The notes under the pieces are model-generated. The model did not search any database, was not told the DNA's origin, and saw only the letters and a list, made by a program, of their open reading frames with translations. 64,000 nucleotides of DNA from Polynucleobacter sp. AP-Capit-er-40B-B4 (GTDB taxonomy: Bacteria; Pseudomonadota; Gammaproteobacteria; Burkholderiales; Burkholderiaceae), in NCBI RefSeq assembly GCF_018882245.1, contig NZ_JACVOV010000001.1, forward strand, positions 558,001 to 622,000, given 5' to 3'. A program made the position numbers and the translations under genes. Positions 26,063 to 33,946 of this stretch are shown one piece after another. The stretch's first letter is position 1. Each line of letters opens with the position of its first letter.

Positions 26063-26434
26063 ATGACTGATCAATTTAAAACCATCCTTCTAAAAGCAAA
26101 GCTTAACTTTGCCATCTTGGCTTCTATCTTGGTCATCGTAGTTTTAGGAAAGTTCATCAACCCAGAACTGACTAATGGCATATTTGTAACGGCCGATCAA
26201 CTGGTATCTGATCTCTATATTGTCTTTATCGCTATTACCTTAGGGGCTTTTGTTCCGAACTTTAAGTTAGTAGTCTTTGGATCGATAGCTGCATTTATTG
26301 TGGCAACTATCTTGGTACAAATGGGCGTTTATACCTACCTCACGACTGAATACTTATTTGCAGTCTTAATTGTGGTGCTAGGCTTTGCTTCCATCGCCAA
26401 CCTGTATAGGCACTATCGCGAAAACGGGCTTTGA
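26063..26434 (+). CDS. four-helix membrane protein, unknown
   Basis: 123 residues from the ATG at 26063, which directly follows the preceding gene; a longer reading from 26000 would overlap that gene by 59 bases. Helices fall at about 13-29, 45-60, 65-83 and 90-112. No charged active-site cluster or family motif is seen. It ends 11 bases from the convergent toxin-type gene. Confidence 0.6.
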   Translation: MTDQFKTILLKAKLNFAILASILVIVVLGKFINPELTNGIFVTADQLVSDLYIVFIAITLGAFVPNFKLVVFGSIAAFIVATILVQMGVYTYLTTEYLFAVLIVVLGFASIANLYRHYRENGL

Positions 26435-26445
26435 TGCCCTAAAAG

Positions 26446-27171
26446 TTAGCCGCCCTGCTTCTCTAGGTAGGCAAGGTGGCTTGACTTCAAATCTTTCAGC
26501 TTTTGCCACAACAGTGCTTTAGGTAAATATATCTGCAAATTTTTGATTGATTTTTCCAGCTTCCCCTCACGAGATAGCAGTTCATCTATGGCCTTCTGAA
26601 GGTCTTTATGAATACTATTTCCGTATGCATCAAATGACTTCTCAAGGGCATTTTTTAACTCTGCTTTTCCTGGGTTAAGCATTACCAAATCAATAAGATC
26701 TCTACTAAAAACTGCCTCATCATTCCATCGATCGGAATTGGCTAATAATTTACTAGCAAGTAAATCCATTCTTGTTAGCGTAGTAATGCCTTCGATTTGA
26801 TCATGGGGGTCCGGATTCTCAAAAGCAATCCTCCCCTCCAAGACGATCTCAAATTTCACCCGCACGTCTCCAGATTGAATGGCCGAGCGAATGCCGTACT
26901 GATCGGCCTTAATATCTCTGGCCAAGATTAATTTGGCTCCATTTTTGGCAATCGCATAAATACCCTGGGAATCCGTTAGCAAATTCCGCAACTCTCGATA
27001 ATGCTCTTTATCGGAGATCAGAAAGTCAATGTCAACAGACTCGCGATATTCATCTTGCGACAAAGCAATTGCTGTGCCGCCACCAAAATAACAACGATGA
27101 TCTCTCAGCAGATCTCCATTGAGCTGCCGAAGAATATCGGCAATAACCTGATGGTGTTTTCTTTTAAACAA
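26446..27171 (-). CDS. AbiEii/AbiGii-family nucleotidyltransferase toxin
   Basis: 241 residues. Nucleotidyltransferase signature G-G-G-T-A-I-A-L at 30-37 followed by V-D-I-D-F-L at 46-51 supplies the two metal-binding aspartates. The later R-M-D-L-L-A-S-K-L and D-R-W-N-D-E block near 135-155 fits AbiEii-like toxins, which in studied cases block growth by transferring nucleotides, including to tRNA ends. It overlaps the upstream regulator by 8 bases. Confidence 0.83.
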   Translation of the reverse strand: MFKRKHHQVIADILRQLNGDLLRDHRCYFGGGTAIALSQDEYRESVDIDFLISDKEHYRELRNLLTDSQGIYAIAKNGAKLILARDIKADQYGIRSAIQSGDVRVKFEIVLEGRIAFENPDPHDQIEGITTLTRMDLLASKLLANSDRWNDEAVFSRDLIDLVMLNPGKAELKNALEKSFDAYGNSIHKDLQKAIDELLSREGKLEKSIKNLQIYLPKALLWQKLKDLKSSHLAYLEKQGG

Positions 27172-27655
27172 GTAATTGCTCCATGCCTCTTGTATCCACC
27201 AGTCTTTGTATTAACGCTCGCTCATGTCTTTGTAGGCTATCCAAATCCAAGAAGCGCTTGTTGCGCTCATAAATTGATACCGCTTCGGCATCAGTTAAAT
27301 ACTCGTCATCTTTTAGTTGCCACGCTAATGCTTTTAGTTGCGGAAAGTCTTTAATCCGAATATGAGGCATTTCAGAATTCTGAATATGATCTTTAGTAGC
27401 CTCACCCTGAAGGGAGCCCAAAGGCATCAAAGCTAAATGCAAACCGAGTGCCTCACAAACCTGCAAATAAGCGCCCATGCTGACACTTGGCTCCCCCTTT
27501 TCAATGCGATGCAATGTCACTCTTGAAATGCCTACTACTTCAGCACAAACCTGAGCGCGAATCCCCAAAACCTTTCTTCTAGCCGTTATTTGGCCACCCA
27601 AACGCAGAAGAGAAGGTGGGTTCTGAGTAGCTTTTTTGTCCAGGAGATTTTTCAT
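27164..27655 (-). CDS. XRE-type helix-turn-helix antitoxin
   Basis: 163 residues from ATG 27655, preceded by AAGAAAC; a start at 27676 is possible but has poorer signals. The helix-turn-helix domain (about 17-75, with V-G-I-S-R-V-T-L-H-R-I-E-K-G-E-P-S near 43-59) is followed by a C-terminal part of charged helices. It differs from the winged-helix AbiEi antitoxin, so the pair is an XRE/AbiEii-like variant. Overlap with the nucleotidyltransferase gene supports a toxin-antitoxin or abortive-infection pair. Confidence 0.75.
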   Translation of the reverse strand: MKNLLDKKATQNPPSLLRLGGQITARRKVLGIRAQVCAEVVGISRVTLHRIEKGEPSVSMGAYLQVCEALGLHLALMPLGSLQGEATKDHIQNSEMPHIRIKDFPQLKALAWQLKDDEYLTDAEAVSIYERNKRFLDLDSLQRHERALIQRLVDTRGMEQLLV

Positions 27656-27656
27656 A

Positions 27657-27706
27657 ATGTTTCTTATTATATACATTAATTATTTTTTGTAAATTATTAG
27701 AAACAT
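27657..27706. promoter_or_regulatory. inverted repeat upstream of the XRE antitoxin
   Basis: ATGTTTCT (27657-27664) and AGAAACAT (27699-27706) are perfect complements 34 bases apart, with very AT-rich DNA between them, just upstream of the ATG at 27655. The first arm touches the start region. Placement suits an autoregulatory operator with two half sites. Confidence 0.45.
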
Positions 27707-27730
27707 ATTTAAATAACCACCTCCCAGACA

Positions 27731-28045
27731 CTACCACCATGACCAGTTGGCATCATGCCTGTGGCGCGCCTCAAAAATAGGGTCCGCCAAACCCATCAAC
27801 CAAAGCCTCATGACTCGGTTATTTCTCGTCCTGCGACGATGCTCAAACGCATTCCGATACCAACGGGGCGCAGAGCCACCCATAGTGACTTGTGTATCTG
27901 AATGAAAGATCGCAATTGCTTTTCGACCAGCTACAGATTTAGGGCTATGACGAATAGTAGGTTCGCCACTATAAAATGCCTTCCAGTCCTTCAAGACCCA
28001 AGCATATTCATGTTGTTGATTTTTGCGTCTATAAGTTCTCGACAT
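27731..28045 (-). CDS. small basic protein, unknown
   Basis: 104 residues, rich in Arg, Trp, His and Tyr; begins MSRTYRRKNQQHEYAWV and ends with three tryptophans in the last six residues. No membrane helix and no family I recognise; the charge suggests nucleic-acid contact. GAGGAG lies 8 bases before the ATG. A ten-base inverted repeat spans this ribosome site and start codon. The gene follows no partner within 240 bases and sits beside the toxin-antitoxin pair. Confidence 0.55.
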   Translation of the reverse strand: MSRTYRRKNQQHEYAWVLKDWKAFYSGEPTIRHSPKSVAGRKAIAIFHSDTQVTMGGSAPRWYRNAFEHRRRTRNNRVMRLWLMGLADPIFEARHRHDANWSWW

Positions 28046-28089
28046 GAAAAACTCCTCATACTTTTATTAATTAGTTACATCATGTCGAG
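28038..28089 (-). promoter_or_regulatory. long-range inverted repeat covering ribosome site and start codon
   Basis: CTCGACATGA (28038-28047) and TCATGTCGAG (28080-28089) are exact complements. In the minus-strand mRNA they would pair the start codon into a stem, with the GAGGAG ribosome site inside the 32-base loop. Confidence 0.5.
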
Positions 28090-28125
28090 CTCCTTAGTGA
28101 GATTGGGAAATTGCTAGGCAATAAA

Positions 28126-28154
28126 AAACGCAGTCATGTTCAGTGACTGCGTTT
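28126..28154 (-). terminator. terminator after the SGNH acyltransferase gene
   Basis: Eleven-base perfect stem AAACGCAGTCA/TGACTGCGTTT (28126-28136 and 28144-28154), seven-base loop, followed on the minus strand by a TTTTTTATT run. It lies 136 bases after the acyltransferase stop. Confidence 0.78.
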
Positions 28155-28289
28155 ATTTTAAAGAATAGGAAAACCCTATTCAAATGATGGGGCTGAGGTA
28201 ATCAATTTTTACAAGCCACCAATGACGATCTTGCATGTTACGAACTCTGCACATTCATTCAATCTATAGCAAAACTAATACTGGTTTAT

Positions 28290-30314
28290 TTATTTCCTAC
28301 TAACGATGCCGGTAAGATATTGATTGAGCGGCTCACCTACTTTGCCTGCAGCATAGTCAGACACATGGGCTCCGTATGAGTACATTCTTCTGCCCTCTTT
28401 TTGATATGAACATACACCTTGTTCTTTGGAGCAAAGATATGGTGTTGCATCAAATACATACACTGCAGTTGGGTGGGCCAAGGCAAGCTTATTTAGGACT
28501 GCGCGGTACTTTGCTGTAAATGCTAGATATTGATCAATCGGCATTTCACAGGCTGGCTCAATCTGATTAAAGTTATCCAGTGCAGAAATACCTACTTTGC
28601 GATGAAAGCAATCTTGCGGAGATGCTAAGTGGGGGTTGTCTACCAGTAGCACTATTTTCTTATGATTAGTAATGAGTTTAGTGACAACACTATCTAGACC
28701 TTTATAAGCCTCAGCTTGATCGTATTCATTGGCATCAGCCATTGAAGGCAAAAGACTGTTGCTTGAGAACGTAAGGAGTACCACTTTGATATTGGGATTG
28801 GCAATCAGCTGCTCAACCGCTTTATCGGTATATACGGAGTCTTTAGCGGACACATTCTGTCGAACATTGGAGAGATAAGGCCTCATATTCTGGGGGCCGC
28901 CAGGTCCATTGATAGTGAGCCAGCGATATGGCGGCGCTGAGGTACGAATCAAGCCAGGCCAGAGTGATGTCGCGTGACTATCTCCAATCAATGCAAACTG
29001 CGCAGGCTCACGCCGATCTTGCAAACAGCTGGCAAAGAAATGATTGAGGCTCGGGTCAGATAGTCCACAACCATCTTCCTGAAATCCACCATTACCACCA
29101 TCTTCACCAGAAAACTCAAATTGAGTGATTTGATTGAGCGGTCTTTGTTCAAAGCCATTTTTACTGAATACTAAGGCACAAGCTAAAACGATAGCCATAC
29201 CTAAAAGCAATACCAATGCTTTCTGTTTGACGGAGTCGTTATTGCGCAGCGGTTTCTCAATGAACAGATACGTGAGCCAAGCAAGAAGTACTGACAAAGC
29301 AACCAGCACCAATCTTTGCACAACAAATACCGGACCCCAGATCTGAGCGTATGAGAGCAAGATCCAATGCCATAGATATAGTGGGTAGCTAATTAAGCCC
29401 AATGCCACCATCGGACGGCTAGCCAAGAAGTATTGGTTAATCCAAGCGCGTGGACCCGCAGCAATCAATAGTGTTGCGCCCAACACGGGTAATAGCGCTA
29501 GCCAAGCTGGAAAGCGGCTATGCGCATAGGTCACCGTCACGCCAACAACGAGCATCGCAAAGCCCAAGATGGAGACTATTTGTGGCAGCGAATAGCTTAC
29601 CCAGCTAGGAAGTGGAATGCGCCCCGCACCGTTTTGACTTAAAGCTAGGTTTGCAATAAACGCACCGGTCAGCAACTCCCAAAAACGCGATTGAGGTGAG
29701 TAGAAATCTAATACTGGCGAGTGATGAGCATAATCAATATTGAGCGCAAATGAGATTACCCACAACACCACAATGAGCAAGGCAATGCGCAGCTTGCACT
29801 TATATCCCAGCCATAGAATGAAAGGCCAAATGATATAAAACTGCTCTTCAATCGCTAGGGACCACAAATGCAAGAGTGGTTTCTCAACAGCACGACTATC
29901 AAAATAACCAGCCTCACTCAGATAAGTAAAGTTAGAGAAAAACCCCACTGCTGAAATGAGATGCTTTCCTAGGATTTGCAATTCAGATGGGAAGAGAAAA
30001 AACCAGCCCAGCAGAATCGAACTTGCCAATATCAATAGCAACGCCGGAAAGATCCGAATGATGCGTTTGCAGTAGAACCAAACAAAACTAAATGTATTGG
30101 TGGAGAGTCCCTTCAAAATGATAGAAGTGATCAAGAATCCTGAAATGACAAAAAAGATATCGACACCAATAAAACCGCCATGAGCCCACTTGGGGAAGGC
30201 GTGATAAATGAGCACCAGCAAAACTGCCAAGGCTCTCAATCCATCAATATCTGGCCTGTAAGCCAAGATATGGGTGCTGTTGGGGGTATCTTTCAAAAAC
30301 GACTTAGGTGTCAA
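28290..30314 (-). CDS. OafA/OatA-like O-acyltransferase with SGNH domain
   Basis: 674 residues. Residues 18-380 form the acyltransferase 3 membrane part (Y-R-P-D-I-D-G-L-R-A-L-A at 19-30, catalytic H38, G-V-D-I-F-F-V-I-S-G-F at 50-60). Residues 420-674 form a periplasmic SGNH domain with the serine block G-D-S-H at 444-447. Together they acetylate O-antigen or other envelope glycans. The C-terminal D-x-x-H block is odd: it reads Y-G-A-H, so the usual aspartate is missing. Translation starts at TTG (30314); no ATG fits. Confidence 0.88.
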   Translation of the reverse strand: MTPKSFLKDTPNSTHILAYRPDIDGLRALAVLLVLIYHAFPKWAHGGFIGVDIFFVISGFLITSIILKGLSTNTFSFVWFYCKRIIRIFPALLLILASSILLGWFFLFPSELQILGKHLISAVGFFSNFTYLSEAGYFDSRAVEKPLLHLWSLAIEEQFYIIWPFILWLGYKCKLRIALLIVVLWVISFALNIDYAHHSPVLDFYSPQSRFWELLTGAFIANLALSQNGAGRIPLPSWVSYSLPQIVSILGFAMLVVGVTVTYAHSRFPAWLALLPVLGATLLIAAGPRAWINQYFLASRPMVALGLISYPLYLWHWILLSYAQIWGPVFVVQRLVLVALSVLLAWLTYLFIEKPLRNNDSVKQKALVLLLGMAIVLACALVFSKNGFEQRPLNQITQFEFSGEDGGNGGFQEDGCGLSDPSLNHFFASCLQDRREPAQFALIGDSHATSLWPGLIRTSAPPYRWLTINGPGGPQNMRPYLSNVRQNVSAKDSVYTDKAVEQLIANPNIKVVLLTFSSNSLLPSMADANEYDQAEAYKGLDSVVTKLITNHKKIVLLVDNPHLASPQDCFHRKVGISALDNFNQIEPACEMPIDQYLAFTAKYRAVLNKLALAHPTAVYVFDATPYLCSKEQGVCSYQKEGRRMYSYGAHVSDYAAGKVGEPLNQYLTGIVSRK

Positions 30315-30738
30315 AAGTTCTAATAATTAGTGAGGATACACAAAAGCAACCTCAGATTGTGGTTATGGTTGTCGCGGTTTTTAGCCCCAGGCTTCGTCCT
30401 ATATAAAATATGGCTTAGAAGGCTATTACCCGCCTAATTTTTTATCTAGAAATCCAATAAACATTACATTTTGTGTAGCCGTTTATTTTTGCTGTATTCG
30501 CAGCCATTTAAAGCTAGAAATCCACTTGAGCAGCTCTGGAGGACAGCAAACACCCTAAAGAGACCATGCAAAAAAAAAAGGGGGGGGTAATGCTGGGGCT
30601 TTATGAAAAAGCAAGCAATAAAAACCAGCAAAACAGGGTTTTTGGGTGCCTAAGTGGAAATACTGATGTCTTTTTGACTAACTGCAGTTAAATTCTTAGA
30701 AAAATTTGTATTGCTCTAATTATTGAATTAAAATTAAT
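30315..30738. other. gene-poor region with a homopolymer tract
   Basis: Between the acyltransferase and the following toxin-type gene. Apart from the A10G8 tract (30570-30587) no feature stands out. A 41-codon frame (30566-30691) runs through the tract, but nothing else supports it as a gene. Confidence 0.5.
30570..30587. repeat. A10-G8 homopolymer tract
   Basis: Ten A followed by eight G, the longest paired mononucleotide runs in the window. Such runs change length readily during replication and can switch expression when inside a promoter or reading frame. Confidence 0.85.
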
Positions 30739-30752
30739 TTTGTATATACAAA
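30739..30752. promoter_or_regulatory. palindromic operator over the promoter of the toxin-antitoxin pair
   Basis: TTTGTATATACAAA, a perfect 14-base palindrome 15 bases before the ATG. It overlaps a likely -10 box TATACA (30745-30750), which follows a -35 TTGAAT (30723-30728) by 16 bases. This geometry fits repression by the ribbon-helix-helix antitoxin encoded second. Confidence 0.68.
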
Positions 30753-30767
30753 TTCATTAGGCTACGA

Positions 30768-31055
30768 ATGAAAAATTTAATAATTAGCGAGCAGGTTTTG
30801 GCTCATATTTGGGATAAGCATCAAATAAGAAGAGTGGATGTAGAGGAGTGCTTCTTTAATCATATTGATAACAGGTACATTGAGGATGATAGGGCCCACA
30901 ATAAGACAAACCCGCCAACCTATTGGTTTATAGCAGAAAATCACCAGTGCGTAAAACTAAAGGTAGTTTGCGTTTTCAAGGCTGGTAATGTGTACTTAAG
31001 AACGGCATATCCACCAAATGAAGTAGAATTAAGTATATACAAAAACGCTAAGTAA
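30768..31055 (+). CDS. BrnT/RelE-fold toxin candidate
   Basis: 95 residues: W-D-K-H-Q-I near 15-20, V-E-E-C-F near 26-30, a D-x-R-x-x-H block near 41-46, then W-F-I-A-E-N near 53-58 and a strand with L-K-V-V-C-V-F. This matches small proteins often labelled, probably wrongly, as ADP-ribosyl-(dinitrogen reductase) hydrolase, and resembles BrnT in layout. Presumed mRNA-cutting toxin. It is followed 30 bases on by a ribbon-helix-helix antitoxin. Confidence 0.68.
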   Translation: MKNLIISEQVLAHIWDKHQIRRVDVEECFFNHIDNRYIEDDRAHNKTNPPTYWFIAENHQCVKLKVVCVFKAGNVYLRTAYPPNEVELSIYKNAK

Positions 31056-31085
31056 TCGCTAAATTTATTTAAAATGAGGATACAA

Positions 31086-31433
31086 ATGAGCACCAAACAA
31101 GTTGCAACTGAAATTGCAGACACTCCAGAGGCGTGGGAGAACGGTGAGCTTGGTCAAAGCCTAGATCACGCAGTCGTTGCTTCTAGCAAGGTTGCCTCTG
31201 AAATGGATGAGGCCCTTGGATTGCAAATGATTTCGATTCGATTAAATAAGGATTTAATTGATGCGCTTAAGCTTTTAGGCGTGAAATATGAAATGGGTTA
31301 TCAGCCACTAATGCGTGAGGCGTTAAAGCGCTTTGTAGAGGGGGAATACAAAATGATTGCTCAAGAACAGCTTGAGCGACAAAAAGCCGAAAAGAAAAGG
31401 GCCGCAACACAAAAACTAGCAAAAGTCGCATAA
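31086..31433 (+). CDS. BrnA/CopG-like ribbon-helix-helix antitoxin
   Basis: 115 residues from the ATG at 31086, which has GAGGA at 31075-31079; a start at 31074 would lie on top of that site. The ribbon-helix-helix core is I-S-I-R-L-N-K-D-L-I-D-A-L-K near 49-62 with G-Y-Q-P-L-M-R-E-A-L near 72-81. The C terminus is a lysine-rich coil. The first 45 residues likely wrap the toxin. A strong terminator closes the operon. Confidence 0.75.
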   Translation: MSTKQVATEIADTPEAWENGELGQSLDHAVVASSKVASEMDEALGLQMISIRLNKDLIDALKLLGVKYEMGYQPLMREALKRFVEGEYKMIAQEQLERQKAEKKRAATQKLAKVA

Positions 31434-31436
31434 ATC

Positions 31437-31460
31437 AAAAGCCCCAAAAGGGGCTTTTTT
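31437..31460 (+). terminator. rho-independent terminator
   Basis: AAAAGCCCC (31437-31445), loop AAAA, GGGGCTTTT (31450-31458), then T. It ends the toxin-antitoxin operon just after its stop codon. Confidence 0.88.
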
Positions 31461-31598
31461 CTTGGCTTAAATTACACATCTGAACAGGAGCAGGATAAAT
31501 AGCCTGGAAAACCTAAATAATCTATATGCATTTAAGTTATATAGGATCAATTTTTCAGTATTTTGAGGAATATTGAAAACCCCTGACAATTCATACCT

Positions 31599-33347
31599 AT
31601 GTATAAATATGATGCTATCGATCAAACCCTTGTAGATCAACGGGTTGCCCAATTTCGTGATCAGGTTGCCCGCCGTTTGGACGGCAGCCTGGCCGAAGAA
31701 GAATTCCGCCCATTGCGCCTACAAAATGGCCTGTACCACCAACGCCATGCATACATGCTGCGTGTTGCCATTCCTTATGGCTTATTTAGCGCCAAACAAC
31801 TGCGCACACTGGCACTCATTTCTGAAAAATATGATCGTGGCTATGGTCACTTCACTACGCGCCAGAATATTCAGTACAACTGGGTCACCTTAGAAGACAC
31901 TCCAGATATTTTGGCTGAGCTTGCCAAAGTGGAGATGCATGCCATTCAAACTTCAGGCAACTGTATTCGCAACATTACAAGTGATGCCTTTGCAGGTGTA
32001 GCCGCAGATGAATATGTAGATACTCGTCCGATTTGCGAACTCTTGCGTCAATGGTCAACACTGCACCCAGAGTTTGCACACTTGCCACGCAAGTTTAAGT
32101 TTGCAGTCAATGGCGCCAAAGAAGATCGCACGGTATTGCTTTGCCATGACGTCGGTATTGAGCTCAAGAAAAATCCTAATATCAATAATGGTGAACTCAC
32201 TGCCGATATTTACGCAGGTGGCGGCATGGGTCGCACCCCTATTTTGGGATCCCTCATCAAGCAGGACTTGCCATGGCAACTACTCCCAAGCTACCTCACT
32301 GCATTGCTGCGCGTATACAACCGCTTTGGCCGCAGAGACAATCTCTATAAGGCTCGCATCAAGATCTTAGTAAAGGCCTTAGGCCCAGAAGAATTTGCCC
32401 GTCAAGTTGAAGGTGAATGGCTTCACATCAAAAATGGTGATGACAACTTTACTCAAGCGGAGTGGAATCGTGTTGCCAAGCATTTCACTAAGCCTGCATA
32501 TAAAGCTTTACCTGCTTTGACAACAGAGCAAGTGATTGCAATAGCAAGTGATGCTGACCAAGCCACGCAAACTGCCTTTGCAAAATGGTTAAAGCGTAAC
32601 GTCAAACCACATCAGGTGCCTGGTTACGCTAGCGTGATTTTGTCACTCAAACCTCATGGCACGGTTGCCCCTGGAGATGCCACTACTGCACAGATGCTAG
32701 CGATTGCCGATCTTGCAGATCAATACAGTTTTGGTGAATTACGTGCTACCCATGAACAAAACTTGGTACTAGCCGATGTAGAGCAAGCTAAGCTGTATGA
32801 GCTCTGGCAAGAAGCCAAAAAACAAAAGGTAGCTTTACCAAACGTGGGTTTGCTGACTGACATCATCGCGTGTCCTGGCGGTGATTTTTGCTCCCTGGCT
32901 AATGCCAAGTCCCTGCCTATTGCCAAAGCCATTCAAGAACGCTTTGATGACCTGGACTACTTATTTGATTTAGGTGATATCAGCTTAAATATTTCTGGAT
33001 GCATTAATTCTTGTGGCCACCACCACGTTGGCAATATCGGCGTACTCGGCGTCGATAAAGATGGTGAAGAGTGGTATCAAATCACTCTGGGCGGAGAGCA
33101 AGGCAACAATGCTGCTATTGGCAAGGTAATTGGCCCCTCTTTCTATGCCGATGAGATTCCGGATGTGATTACCAACATCATCAATACCTACATCAAAGAG
33201 CGCACTGAGGATGAATCCTTTATTGCTAGCTATCGCCGTATTGGTGTAACGCCTTTCAAGGAAGCCGCTTATAAAAATAAAAAAGAGTATGCCAAGAAAA
33301 GCAATGCAGAGGCAGAAAGTAACACCGCCACTGGAGTGACATCATGA
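31599..33347 (+). CDS. cysI: sulfite reductase haemoprotein (CysI-type nitrite/sulfite reductase)
   Basis: 582 residues in the two-fold nitrite/sulfite reductase layout. R-Q-N-I-Q near 88-92 and the repeat near 383-388 (A-T-H-E-Q-N) mark the ferredoxin-like halves. Cysteines C425 and C431 (C-P-G-G-D-F-C) with C468 and C472 (C-I-N-S-C) bind the 4Fe-4S cluster and sirohaem. It reduces sulfite to sulfide for cysteine synthesis. The stop overlaps the DUF934 gene by 4 bases. A ribosome site is weak at the ATG. Confidence 0.88.
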   Translation: MYKYDAIDQTLVDQRVAQFRDQVARRLDGSLAEEEFRPLRLQNGLYHQRHAYMLRVAIPYGLFSAKQLRTLALISEKYDRGYGHFTTRQNIQYNWVTLEDTPDILAELAKVEMHAIQTSGNCIRNITSDAFAGVAADEYVDTRPICELLRQWSTLHPEFAHLPRKFKFAVNGAKEDRTVLLCHDVGIELKKNPNINNGELTADIYAGGGMGRTPILGSLIKQDLPWQLLPSYLTALLRVYNRFGRRDNLYKARIKILVKALGPEEFARQVEGEWLHIKNGDDNFTQAEWNRVAKHFTKPAYKALPALTTEQVIAIASDADQATQTAFAKWLKRNVKPHQVPGYASVILSLKPHGTVAPGDATTAQMLAIADLADQYSFGELRATHEQNLVLADVEQAKLYELWQEAKKQKVALPNVGLLTDIIACPGGDFCSLANAKSLPIAKAIQERFDDLDYLFDLGDISLNISGCINSCGHHHVGNIGVLGVDKDGEEWYQITLGGEQGNNAAIGKVIGPSFYADEIPDVITNIINTYIKERTEDESFIASYRRIGVTPFKEAAYKNKKEYAKKSNAEAESNTATGVTS

Positions 33348-33928
33348 GTCAAGCAGAAGCAAATACCAACATCATTGCTGCCCACGAGCAGATTTTGCAC
33401 TTTCCAAAAGGTGGGAAGCCAACACTGGCCTCAAATGAATGGCAAATCTGGAATGGCAGCCAAGATGAAGGTGGCCTGCCAGATTTAGAGCATGGTCCTC
33501 ATAATGTATTGGTGCCTTTTGCTTGGTGGATACAGCACCACAAGGAAATAGATATTCAATCTAAAGCTAAAGCTGGTCAAATTGGTGTCTGGTTTGCTGC
33601 CGATGACGATATTTTGAAACACGCCGATCTAATTGAGCAAGGTAAAGCCGTGTGGCCTTTAGTGGCAGCACACTTCCCAATCTTTAGAGATGGTAGAAGT
33701 TTTAGTACCGCCGCCCTCTTGCGAGATCGCTTCCAATGGACTGGTGAGATTCGGGCGATTGGTGATGTGCTTATCGATCAACTCTTGCAAGGTGCTCGGG
33801 TTGGTTTTGATAGTTTTGCATTGCGTCCAGATCAGAACTTAGATATTGCACTCAAGCAATTTGATTTGTTCTCCGTTACCACCCAGAACAGCTGGCGCAA
33901 CAAGAGAAGCTTACTAGCAACGAACTAA
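33344..33928 (+). CDS. DUF934 family protein, sulfite reductase partner
   Basis: 194 residues. The C-terminal half is the conserved DUF934 domain: I-F-R-D-G-R-S-F-S-T-A-A-L-L-R near 107-121, E-I-R-A-I-G-D-V-L-I-D-Q near 131-142, and G-F-D-S-F near 151-155. The family always travels with CysI in betaproteobacteria and is thought to assist the reductase, but no activity has been shown to my knowledge. ATGA overlap with cysI. Confidence 0.85.
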   Translation: MSQAEANTNIIAAHEQILHFPKGGKPTLASNEWQIWNGSQDEGGLPDLEHGPHNVLVPFAWWIQHHKEIDIQSKAKAGQIGVWFAADDDILKHADLIEQGKAVWPLVAAHFPIFRDGRSFSTAALLRDRFQWTGEIRAIGDVLIDQLLQGARVGFDSFALRPDQNLDIALKQFDLFSVTTQNSWRNKRSLLATN

Positions 33929-33946
33929 GCGCATAAATCTATCCTC

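Noticed and set aside
30768-31055. Calling the first gene of the pair an ADP-ribosyl-dinitrogen reductase hydrolase
   Set aside because: At 95 residues it is far too short for that enzyme, and the neighbouring ribbon-helix-helix gene with operator fits a toxin-antitoxin pair.
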